64,000 nt of DNA from Oxyruncus cristatus (Eukaryota; Chordata; Aves; Passeriformes; Cotingidae), in the NCBI GenBank assembly GCA_013399855.1, contig VXAY01002117.1:287223-351222 (forward strand), written 5' to 3'. A program made the position numbers and the translations under genes. The notes below the pieces were generated by a model. It did no database searches and was not told the DNA's origin. It saw only the letters and a list, made by a program, of their open reading frames with translations. Shown here one piece after another: positions 52,258-64,000 of this stretch; the first letter of the stretch is position 1, and each line of letters starts with the position of its first letter.

Positions 52258-55200
52258 GAGGTGAGCCATGATGTAGCAGGTCAAGGCTTCTGTTCAGTGT
52301 GGTGTTCTGCTCTCACTGGCATAGTTACCACTTTCTTCTCCAAAGGAGCTGCACTTTAAATGAAACTAAATTGGAAGCACCCTGTCAGGGTGCAACATCA
52401 CTGGCCTAAGTGGAATGACAGCAGTGAATTGCAGTAGTTGTTTTGTGCAAACCTGACACTCGAGCTTGCAGAAGTTTTCCCACTGCTCTTTTTGTGGGTA
52501 AAGGGAGTTATGCAATGTCAAGCTAAGTTACTCTGCCCTTTTTCCCTGTCTCCATATTGATGAAGCTGAGGCTTAAACTTAATAAAAGACTTGACTAGAG
52601 AAATACATGCTGTTCATGAACCAACAGCCAGTGTCAACAAAAATCTCTTCTAAAATAGTTTTGAAAAAAAATCTTTTGAGAAAACTGGTCTGTTTATTGT
52701 CTCTAATTGCCTAACTGGCCTGGGTTGCATTGAGCCACTTCTAGATGAGTTCTTGAGAGTTGTTCTAGTGTATGGCCATTTTTTGAGTGTGTGCAAGCAT
52801 TGAAATCTGTTGAACTTTCCCTTCAAGAAACTCTCACAGGAAAATGTTCCTGCTGGTACAGGAAAGAGAACCATATTCATTAACAGACAAGTTTTGGAAA
52901 CTCAGGAAAGATGTGTTTCTGGATTTCCTGAGCAGTCTGATCTGCTCTGCATTATCCACATGTAATTTTGAGAAGGTCTGGAGCTGGCAGAGGAGTGATA
53001 CTCCCAGAGCAGTAGCATATTCATTAATAACACAGTGACCTTTGCTCGTTCCTGTCCCCACTCCCAAGTCTCAGTTGTGGTAGGGTAAAAGCTCAACCAG
53101 GCCATTTAGAGTGATTTCTTTAAAGTCCTGAGCTGTACTGTTTGAAATCAATGTGAGGAACAATAAAAAACGAGTGTGTTGAAGTGACCCCTTGCTACCA
53201 GGCTGTTTTCATCCTGGAGTTGCTGTTATACTGGAAACGCTCAGTCCTGGCTGAGAAGGAACCTTTTTAGGGAGCAAATTTTGGTCCACTCAGTTTTTAC
53301 TGAGGAGTCATTGAGAGATGTGTTCTAGAGATGCAGAGAAGACGTTTGCTCAGCAAGCTGGCATCGTCTTCCCAGTCACAGCCCAAGAGTTTCCTTAAGT
53401 ACAGTGTCGGTGCCATGACATATGCACCTGTGAAGTCTGCCGAGGAGCTGAATGGAAACCATGGCTTCTGGCTATGGTTTGGACCAGCTTAATGTGCTCT
53501 GGAAAAAATATTTCACACGTCACATCACACCGGCTGAAAAAACAGCGGACATCAGCAGCGCTGTAACACAGAGTAAAGGACTCGCAGCAGGTGTTAACGT
53601 GCAGAGGCACCGAGCATTATGGTAACACCTGTGTTTGTTTAAATCCAGCCAAAACAATTTCCTCTCCAGTTGTAGAGGAGGATTAAGGGGGGGGAAAAAA
53701 AAAAATCTACCTACCTTCCAGTTGTAGCAGACATTCCTGTGAAGCAATTTGCATAGTATTTCCCATGGTGCGCTCTGGCTGTGCTGGGGTTTTTCTCTTT
53801 AAACTTTTTTGGTTTGGGGACACCTTTAGTAGCTTCGGTGCCCCCCCAGCCATCTCTTTGTCCCTTGCCAGCATTGCCAGGCCTGAGCAGTTGCAGATGG
53901 TGTGCTCTCTGAGTGCTTTCCTTAATTGAATGAAAAATAAAGCCTCTTGTAAAATATTACCAATTTAGATGTGACTTATGGGGCACATATGATGCTTATT
54001 TTTTCAATTACATGAAAACTTGGCGTGGTTAAACGTAGGAAGCCAAGTGTTCTGTGAAACCAGTATAGATTTCTGGATTTTTAGGTGATTTTGCTTTAAA
54101 TTATTATATACCAGAAGGGGGTGAAGGAAGTCAGTAGCTAAACTGTGTTTTCCCAGCATGTATTTCACTCAGTGGACCCTTGATGCTCATTTCATGACTA
54201 ATATATGCTGTACTATATGCATTTCTTGTTGTCACCAGAGATAACATTAAGTAAACTATCCCCTTAAGAAAAACAGCTTTTCTTGGCAAGTGGAATATGA
54301 CTCAAGGAACCAGCACTGGAGACATACGGCGCTGTGAATGAGTGCTGTGTGTTACTCTACTGGATCTGAGTCCAGGCACTATTTATACTGCAGCATATTC
54401 AGCACCAGATTGTTAAATCTTAATACTGAAACAGTGCATCATTTAAATGTTTTTGTTCTGTTTATGTCCCATTTTCAAGCATTGGATATCAAGCAACACT
54501 TAGTAACTTTTTGTTTCATTTGGACAATATCTCTCCTCGACAAAAGCTTTCTAATCTGCTCTTGAAACATAAACCTGCCTTTACCAGTATGTTACAGTGA
54601 AACTTTGTGCCACTGGGGATGAACTAGGTCACTTCCAGCTTCTTTCAGTATGTGCTGACAGAATGCCTTGCAAAGCAGTACATCAGTGGTAAATGCAAAG
54701 ATTTAAGTGCTACAGAAAAGGAGTTGTACTAAAATTATTCCCTTTTCAGTCTGCGTAGGAATGGGGAAAGATATTCCACAGCAGGTACTTCATGGGCTCA
54801 TTTTGTTCTGTTATTATCTCTGTGCGAGAAGCTTTGTTTCATTGTTTCAGTGCAGTATTTATTTTACGATCATGTTTGGGAGATCGGGATAAAAAGCTGT
54901 TGAGCTGTTGCTATTTATTTCGGTTTGATAGTTCCAGAGCTGGTGAAGAACTGGGAGTAGAAAGTGAGGAGGAGAGAGCTGAAGTTTCTTGGCATCACAG
55001 CATCCTTCCAGATACTTAAGAAGAGCTCTTGGTGTACCTGTTATTGCAGAAAAAGTAGTTTTCTGCTGTATTAGTGTGTTAGTGTCTTTCTGGCAGTTGA
55101 GTTTATGGATGTCTTTTCCAAGATCTAACAGTATATAAGGAAACCTTGAAAGGCATCAGTTTAAATGGGAGAATGGCGTTTTGTAGGGCTGAGCTGAGGG

Positions 55201-55611
55201 AAGAGCAGAACAGCAGGGCAGTGGGAACACAGTGAAGGAGGGAATAAAATCAGTAGAGGCAATAGTGCAGAACAAGGTTGAACTGCTTTCTGTCTTGTAA
55301 AATGGCACTGTGGCTTTCTTTGTTTGGTGTCTTCCTGGAAGTCATTCCTGGGTGTTAGTCATTGTTTTTGGTGTGGGTGGGCCCTCTGCAATTGTCTAAA
55401 CAGAAATAATACCTCTGCACCAAATGGCTTACCATCCAAGTTTACAGTCTTTGTGACAAGCTCATCCAGAAGAGGTGATGATCCCTGTTAAAGAATGAAC
55501 AGAAGTAGAAATAGAACTTACAGCATTCTCCCTCGCCCCCAAAATTCTATTTTGGATCTGCGGTCAGCAGCTCGCAGTTATTTGGGTTTGGATGTTTTTT
55601 GTTTGTTTTTG

Positions 55612-55624
55612 TTTTTTTTTTTTT
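55612..55624. repeat. Poly-T tract (T13)
   Basis: T13 ends TTTTGTTTGTTTTTG-type low-complexity sequence, about 540 bases before exon B. It is not the acceptor tract of exon B. Confidence 0.85.
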
Positions 55625-56150
55625 CACAAAGAAAAGCAACCGTCTGCGTAGTGCAACTTGCATCTGGGAGAGAACTTTTCCTACTTGGTGGGTTTCCAGT
55701 GGCATCCATCCATCCACTGGGAATCGTACCGTGCTTAGATTATAACTGTGTGCTGAAAGCCCATACATAGGAATTTTCCTGTTCAGGTCAAAAGTAATGC
55801 ATTTATTTACTGAGAGGTTTTTGTCGACTGAAAAATGAGGACTAGAGAGTATTTAAAGCTTATTCTAACTTAGAGAACTAGGCTCTAGTGGGCTGATGAA
55901 AGATATGAAGGGAGGAAGTCTCCTGTGATTCCTTGAAGTAATTTAGGAGCCAGGAACATGTCAGCCACTGTCTGTTAAGAATTTAAAATCTATTCCTGCT
56001 CTTCTCCATTGTTTGTTTCACAAGTCAGCCGAACACATCTTTCTGCGCAAGAGCGCAATAAACCTCAAGGCAGATCTTGAATCTTGGGAACAAACAATGT
56101 TTTCAAAGGATTTAGTAAATGGCTGGTAAAATATAAAGTATGAATTTTTT

Positions 56151-56163
56151 GCTTTCTTTTCAG
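56151..56163 (+). promoter_or_regulatory. SATB2: Splice acceptor of exon B
   Basis: GCTTTCTTTTCAG directly precedes the exon. The acceptor position is fixed because GA from exon B joins the single G left by exon A to make the expected glycine codon (GGA). Confidence 0.9.
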
Positions 56164-56290
56164 GAATAATCAAGCTTGGGAGGTGGAATCCCCTCCCTCT
56201 CAGTTACGTGACTGATGCACCAGATGCGACAGTAGCCGACATGCTACAAGATGTCTATCATGTTGTGACATTGAAAATCCAATTACAAAG
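56164..56290 (+). CDS. SATB2: SATB2 exon B: second part of the ULD
   Basis: This is an internal coding exon of 127 nt: two bases of a split glycine codon, 41 codons, and AG of a split serine codon (phase 1 to phase 2). It encodes [33 protein letters not shown] and VTLKIQLQ, about residues 117-157 in recalled human numbering, and appears identical to human. The RWN at about 122-124 corresponds to the KWN motif of SATB1 (136-138), where substitutions block ULD tetramer formation; the tryptophan and asparagine are kept here. The exon ends at the position matching SATB1 residue 171, the published ULD boundary, so exons A and B together code for the ULD and nothing else. The donor is AAAG|GTGGGT, which has G at +5. 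An exon with this phase pair cannot be skipped alone without a frameshift. Confidence 0.97.
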
Positions 56291-56852
56291 GTGGGTGTTT
56301 CTGAACATCTGTCCTTCTCTATTCTCTGAGCTGCTCTGTCTGTTACAGCATTACTACAGAGATTAGCACATCCTGTCTTCATTAATTTCGGGTCTTTTGA
56401 TGAAATGAAAAGAAAATGAAGAGAAGGGCGGGTCACCTGGCAGCTTTTTGGTGGATGTTCCAACTGATATTGTGTATTTTCTGAAGTAGCAATATGGTAG
56501 CAGAGAGGGGAAGGGCAGAAACTCAATCAAGTTTATGGGGCTTTTAAAGGCAGATCTTTTGACAGTCCCTAATTTAATGGATTCTTAAGGTCTAGTTGTG
56601 TCAAATAATAAACTCCTTGCCTTTTTCTAGGAGTTGCATTGTGAGAATCCAAGTCTTCTACTGCCAGTCGCTGAGATGGTGAGGAAGGGAGCTTTTTTGA
56701 CTTTTTTTTCTCCAGTAGTCTTCACAGCAAAAACAAGACAAGGAAGGAAAATGTCACTGCAGCTGCATTTGGCATTTGGAAAATATTTTCCTTCCCTGAA
56801 TACTAGTGCTGATCAGCAAAGCAAAAGCTCACTCCACTTTTGCACTTATTTG

Positions 56853-56902
56853 CTCTCCCTTCCTCCCTCTTCACCCCTCTTTTCTTCTTCCGCTTTCTTT
56901 CT
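56853..56902. repeat. Polypyrimidine tract (about 50 bases)
   Basis: CTCTCCCTTCCTCCCTCTTC continues with CCCTCTTTTCTTCTTC and CTTTCTTT, broken by only one A and one G. This is long enough to form triplex (H-DNA) or to bind PTB-type proteins, which is inference. It is followed by CTGTTGGCCTTCGGAAG; an AG at 56918-56919 opens no SATB2-like exon. Confidence 0.7.
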
Positions 56903-58340
56903 GTTGGCCTTCGGAAGAGTTCTCAGATAGTTACTGATGTAAGGAGGTGGGACAGGTCCCTCGCAGTGCGTGGCATACTCTGGTCATGCTGGTAAGCCTA
57001 CATTGCACAGCCTGCTGCAGCTGTATGGCCAGGACATGCCCGAGCAAGGAGTAAAAAATAAGTCTGGAATAAATTGCCAATAATTCTTTGAAGGTCTGGC
57101 TTGAACAGAGGAGGGGTCCACAGGGACATGTGTGTGTCCTTTTGGTGGCAGGTACATACCCTCCAACTGTTCAGTTCAATTTAGAATTTGCAAGTAGTTG
57201 GTGCCTCACTGACATTAAACTCCCAGACAAGAACATTCCTTTCCTGTTATATCTCTGATGGTACTTGAGGTTTCCAATTCCCATTAACAGGTCTTTCCTC
57301 GGTTTTATATACTGTTATCATTTTTCAGCTAGACTGCATCTCTGCTACATAGTTGTAAAAGAGCATCTAGACCCTATAGCTGCTATGAAACTGGAGTGCA
57401 GTAACTAATTTCCTTGGAAGTGCGAGCTTCCAGGAGTCCATCTAACCTATTGTCACGTCTGTATTAGCAAAGGTTATCAATCCAAGACTAGGGTTTCATT
57501 CTTTTTCTACAAAATGCCTGAATGCCTGGATGCAATGTAAGTAAAAGATAGGCCATGACTTTGAGATGAAGACGATCACTGACTACTTGAACTCCTCAAG
57601 CCCAACTGAACATGCAGCTCTGAGGGACAAACCAGGCTGTAAGGGCAGAAGGCAGAACCCCCTCAGAGGTTGACTGGAGAACATGCATTAATTCTCTCTG
57701 GTAGAAATGGCAGTGACAAGCTTCTCCCAGCTTTTTGATGTGCTTCTCGGGTCTTGTGCATGTAGACACAAACCATAAGCTTGTTAAATTAGAAGAGGCA
57801 CAAGTCACATGAAGACAAAAGCTTCACTACATATGCAGTTCTTGTAGAACGAAAGTGAGAATCAACTACACGTGACAGATGTTGGACATATGGCTTAATA
57901 TGTTTCTGAAAGGCTCTTGGATACTTCGGTGATAAGGGCAGTATAAGAACCTGTATAAAATTAAACTAATTTTTCAAAGTCTTGCCTCCACACAGTGAGG
58001 GCCCTTACTGTTTAGGGATTTTGTTACTGTCAGTGCAGCGTGTATGTTTATTTTTCTATCCCAGCAGGAGTACCTTTGTCTGGAGAGTATGACTTTATCC
58101 AGCCATTTCTGGGGCTTGCTTTATGCAGTTTCTTTGCTCTCCATCAGGCCCCAGAGGGAGTGCTTATGCACACATATAATACCGTAGGAGGATTAGCTGC
58201 TGCGTGTTGAACTGTCCATCTTCTGGTAGCCATGCTTGATGGGAAGGTGGTAGAGGGGAGAAACACCTTGATGCGCTGGCCAAGCAGGAAACTCCGAGGT
58301 TGTGCTTGATGCGTAAAGTTCTATAGCACTTGTATGCAAA

Positions 58341-58360
58341 AATTATCTGTAATTATCTGT
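58341..58360 (+). repeat. 10-base perfect tandem upstream of exon C acceptor
   Basis: AATTATCTGT occurs twice head to tail, 44-63 bases before exon C. Each copy gives a CTGTAA(T/A) sequence that could serve as a branch point; the usual distance is 18-40 bases, so these would be slightly distal. Confidence 0.7.
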
Positions 58361-58368
58361 AAAGGTGA

Positions 58369-58572
<204 letters not shown>

Positions 58573-60115
58573 TGAAGCTCATATTTGTTCAGTAAAGAGT
58601 TTAGACTAAACAGTTCTTGTTTTCTATAGAAAGGAGAAATTCTAATTAATATGATACAGAGTATCTTTATTCCATGTTTTCTCGTTGGGTTGCCAGGTGA
58701 AAATTGTGAATGAATTGGTTGGTTTTCAGAGAGATGTAAATTCTTTATTTAGATTTTTATCTGAATCTTTTGTAATAGGGCTAATGATCCTCAAGTGCAA
58801 GATTTGAGCTTGGCTTCCTCCCACTATCAGAGGCTTGCTTTCCCCACTAACCCACAGGTAGCTCTCATCAGCCTGCAACCATGACAAAAAGTATTCAGTT
58901 TTAACAGTTGTGCCCCAATTTCTAGGAAACAGCAACAAAAGAAATGTATATGTAATTATGTTTAAAAAAAGAACAAAAACTCAGTCTCGTTCTCCATGAC
59001 TGCTTTATAATCGGCAGTGATGTCATGTCTAAGGCACTAAGACACAGGTTCCTACAGATGTCATGAGCTCTATTTGTACTTCAGATTGTCATAATGAGAG
59101 ATTCATAAAATTTTCATGACCGAGTCCTCCTTGCCTCTCAGAAAAAAACAGAATAACACTTCAGCACCCAGACCAGGTAACTTTGCTAGGCGTGAAAAAT
59201 ACATTGCCTTCTAAAACCTGTATTAGAATCATAGGTTAATGTGTTGACTGTATCTTTCAAAAGTCAAAACATCGGTAATCCCTGCTTGCTAAAAATCCGT
59301 TGCTTTGCTAGACTGCATCCAACATTTTTTCTCCTGTGGTTGCCTGTCTTGCACTGCGCTGTGTGTTCATCCTGTGATTCATGATCCAAAGTCTGCATGA
59401 ACCAAGACAATTCCTTCTATTCACCACAGATTTGCCTTGCTGTGTTACGATTACAACGCCAGGGAAAGTGTGGAGGTGAGATACAGAGCAGAATTTAGAT
59501 CCCTGCAATTGGCAGGAATTACATTTCTCATCTTCCTTAGCCATGTGGGATCTGCAGAACTAACAGGGATGGAAAGGCTGTATAAGGAAAAGCCATGTAA
59601 CTTGCCTTATTTACCAAAGGAGTAACAGTGACTCCAGATATGCACAGACCATTGAATACACATTGAATATGAAAGTATTTTTCTTTTTACACGGTTGAAG
59701 TTTAATTTCTTGAAATAGAATTATCTGTGGAATCTGGTCAGTTAATGATGTTTGCAGCATATGGTTGTCTCTGCCCAGTCTTCCTCAGTATCCAGTATAA
59801 CTAAACTATGCATCATTTCATATGCAGAATTCATTTGTTGTCTGGGTCCTTTTCCTCCCACTTCAGTTTCAAAACCTACCAGGTGGAAATGCTGCAGTTG
59901 GTTTACTTGTTCTATAGCCTCAGTCTGAAAGGTATTTACAGAATTACTGATGGCAGAACTGTAGCAGCAAAAATCCTTGCCCCAGCATTTATTTAGTGGG
60001 CAAAACTAAAAGGAGATCTTTCTATAGAAAATTGAGCTTGCTTACTTTTAAACACAGGTATAAGTGACCTTGGGTAGTGACTAACCCTTGAACTGAGACT
60101 GCAGAATGCGGCTTA

Positions 60116-60137
60116 TATTATTACTATTATTATTATT
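60116..60137. repeat. (ATT)n trinucleotide microsatellite
   Basis: ATTATTACTATTATTATTATT contains one C interruption. It is probably length-variable between individuals. Confidence 0.85.
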
Positions 60138-62392
60138 CTTGCCATAAGAAGTTTCAATCTCTTTTGGTTTGGCTCACAAAATGCAGAAGATACAGTGGAA
60201 GGTTGTATAGGATCTGTCTATTACCATCATCTGAATATACCTCTAATACAATTCCTTCTCCCAAATCAGTTTTAAAAAAATATCGTGCCAAATGTGAAAT
60301 GTCATTACAACCCCCTTGTGGTTAATATATTATTGACAGCAGCAAATTGCAGAGTGGTCTCTTAGGAGTCAAACTGCAGAGTAAATGCTGCTGTTTATTA
60401 ATGTGTTCACAGTGTCTCAGGTACAGAAGCAGAGAGGGGCAGCGCGGGGAGCCTCCACTCCCACCACCGATGGTGCTCCGTCTCTGGTTCTCGGTGCCCG
60501 AGCTCTCCAGGAGAATCCCCAGATGGGGATTCTGATTGCTGCTAATGGGAAATGTAATCATTCACTTTGATTTAAAATTGTTCTGGTTTTTTCTGATAGG
60601 TGTATTACATGTCTGCAGTTTAGCTACCCTTAGCACACAGCTCCTGTTCGAAAAAATAAATCCCAGTTAACCAAGCTGGGGGGAGTGTGTGTGGCAGAAA
60701 GAAATCCAATTATTTCAGCTTTTCCATCTTTTCATAGAGATTTCTATCTTTCATGTAACTCATTTCAGCGCTGACTATGCATTTTGTCTCTGCTGGAGCA
60801 AGCTTTCTTGGGATGTGAGCACGTCCCATACTTTTCTCCTTGAACTTACTGCACTGGATTTTCTTTGTGTGGATATTTCTTAGCTCCTGGTCTAAGTAGT
60901 TTCCATTGCACATGGCTGCCATGGCCACACGCATACCAAACGTATCTACTGTTTCATAGAATCTGTTTCTTCCTTAAGGATTTTCCCAGGTATGATGTGC
61001 ATTATTTAGATATTTGCAATTAGTCAGTGGGGTTTTTTGCCAGTCTCTTCTAAATGGTTATTTCCTTTAAGCAGACTTATCAAGATTCCGAGCAGAAATA
61101 CCCCTAGGGTTGCTTTGCATTTAATAGTGAGGATATGTGGTTTGAAAGTTGCTATGGTTCTTTTGCCTGCTCTACCTTCAAGTAGTTGAAGAGAATCTGT
61201 CCTGGGATTTTTCACCAATGGTTGATTTACTGTTTGATTTTACTATTTAGTTTAAGCTTTGCTTTCTCAAATAAAGGTTAATGGGTTAATATATTCTGTG
61301 ATATTTAATAGCCCCACAATTTCAGGAATGTTGATTTCTTGTAGAACCAGAGGATTTGAGGGAGAGAAAAAAAACCAGGAAACCCCAAACTGATATATAG
61401 ACAGAGTTAAACAATTTCCTCACCCTTCCTTAGTGACTGGAAATTTAACCAAACTATTGTTAAAACCCCCCACGTTATCTCAAGCTCAACTTTGTTCAAA
61501 ATCCTTCCTCAGCAGAGGCTATTGCCATGTCAGGCTTTCAGAACTCTATTGCTTGTTAAAATGCTGTAGAGCAAGGGAGGATTTATGGGCAGGGAATTGC
61601 TGCTGACTGCCACAATGCTAGGTTTATGTCTCAAAATATTGATTTTAATTAGAAAATTGAGCCTCAGTTTTAGAAATTGAAGCTGCTACTTAACAAGGCT
61701 CTTACTTCATAGCCTTCAGACTTTACTGCAGTGCACCACAGCACCCTTTGAGTGGAAAAGTTAAAAGAGAAAAGGTGAAAGAGCCTCTTTACTGAAAGTG
61801 AAATTACCTGTGGAAGACTGAAAGTAATCTATACTATCCAGGTATCTAAAGTCTCTTAGTTTTGCTTACATTTTTAAGTCCTTAAAACTCAAGTGTTAGG
61901 AACAACCAGCGTCCTGTGATATTGCAGTGAATTGGGTAGGAGGCTGGATCAATCTGGAAGAGGGCAGGGATGTTTCTGCTTTTAGAGCATTGTTAAAATT
62001 GAGTGAGCCAATGTGTAAGCCTTGTAGCTTTCCAGAGATGGCCAAGATCCCATTTTGCACAGGAGTCTTTAGGAGCCCATGGGGGTTGAACCAGAGGTTG
62101 AACCTGTGCTAAGTAGCTTGTTGGAGCTGTGAGATTGTCCTCGTTCTTTCATCTCCGAGCAGAAAGGTCATACAACGTGACAGGGCTTTTTCTGAGCTTT
62201 GACGTAAGTGAGGAAGGAGGGCATAAGGAAAATGTGTTTTCTGGGGAAGATGCATTGGCTCCTGTGTGTTAGATTGCATTTCCTTGCTGGCAGTGTACAT
62301 GTGCTGGGAATGATTGGACCCTGGAAGAGTTCAGAGAGGGGAAAAGGAGAGCGAAATGTTGTTGTTAAAAAGATGCCTCCTCTATAGCATGG

Positions 62393-62424
62393 ACGAAGGG
62401 AGGGAAAAAAGAGAAAGGAAGAAT
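62393..62424. repeat. Purine-rich tract
   Basis: GACGAAGGGAGGGAAAAAAG followed by AGAAAGGAAG. It is nearly all purine on the + strand, and no function is evident. Confidence 0.6.
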
Positions 62425-63299
62425 TACTAGTCATCAGGCTGTTTGCCCCTGATGGGCAAAAGCATCCCAAATATAAACTATCCTTTTTATTGGTACTGGG
62501 TTCTGCAAAACCAGTCTGCACCTCTCTGCTTCAGTTGCTTGTTCTGAGCCACTTGGGAGAATTTGCAGAGTCGGGAGGGGTGCTGGTTAGGCAAGTGATA
62601 CTTCATTTTTTTTGAACTTTTTTTGTGGATTTTGACTGCTCTGTGTTGTAGTATTCATTCTGAATGGCACTGCTACTTTCTCTTCTGGGTGATTTTTCTC
62701 ACAAGGGCTAATCACACGTTTCTGTAAATTATATTAATTTAACTTATTTGCCTAAATGTTGTTCTGCAGTGAGTAGCACGGATGTTCTCCAGTTCTTGGC
62801 TGTGTGGTCTTGCTGCATTTGGAAGCAGAACAGAGACATCTGAAAAGCATTATTTGGATTATGCATGCTGGAGCATCTAATCTTACCTTTAGGATCTGGT
62901 TCCTAAACCATGCTTGTTCTCACCCGGGTGCGGTGAGCATGTGTTCCCCAGCCTGGCACTGCCTGTTATTATGCAACTAAAATTTAGATATTCTAATATC
63001 ACAAGTACAAAGTAAAACAGAACTTCGCCCCCAGCCTGGGCTGCAGGTCTCAGTTTAGGTCAGTACTAATTTTTACACAATTATGCAAAATAATAACTAT
63101 TATTTTGTAATTTTATTAATGGCTTGGAATATAGAATAGAGAATAAACCCTAACTTTTTTTTTACTTACCGAACAGTTATTTTGGTTTTGAAGTCACAAA
63201 TGGATGATCGTTGTGCACTTTCATGTCATTCACTTTCCCTGGAAAAGATTTCTAATTGTGGAAGATATTTTAAATCACTTTTTGTCTTTCTTTCTGTAA

Positions 63300-64000
<701 letters not shown>

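Overview
This window is vertebrate nuclear DNA, almost certainly from a bird. It lies inside one large gene, the SATB2 orthologue, read left to right on the + strand. The identification rests on four short exons whose translations match the conserved N-terminal half of SATB2 and join in frame across canonical AG/GT splice sites. The bird assignment rests on degraded CR1 LINE 3' ends (11657-11711, 13746-13791 on +; 48541-48600 on -), small intronic exons in A+T-rich DNA, and the absence of Alu/B1-type or mammalian L1 sequence. I cannot name the species.

Layout. Bases 1-385 are the right-hand part of a CpG-rich block, probably the edge of the SATB2 5' CpG island; the exon carrying the start codon was not found and should lie to the left of the window. 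Bases 386-19594 are intron. Exon A (19595-19771) and exon B (56164-56290) are separated by a 36.4 kb intron and together encode the ubiquitin-like oligomerisation domain (ULD). Exon C (58404-58527) and exon D (63306-63408) encode nearly all of the CUT-like (CUTL) domain. The remaining 592 bases are the start of the next intron. The CUT1, CUT2 and homeobox parts of the protein must lie beyond position 64000.

Together the four exons give a continuous reading of about 177 residues (roughly 57-233 in human SATB2 numbering, which I recall rather than computed). The intron phases are 1, 1, 2, 0, 1. The ULD makes SATB proteins oligomeric, CUTL helps recruit them to DNA and chromatin, and the last complete codon of exon D is the lysine that corresponds to the known SUMO acceptor K233.

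I found no second gene, RNA gene, intact transposon, CRISPR array or microbial system. About 98.9% of the window is noncoding. Its interest is mostly regulatory: palindromes, short tandem arrays with helical-turn spacing, isolated CpG clusters in CpG-poor introns, exact homeodomain/POU/PBX-type sites, and an AT-repeat block. All of these are candidates only. One 51-base assembly gap (28108-28158) is flanked by a near-duplicate sequence.
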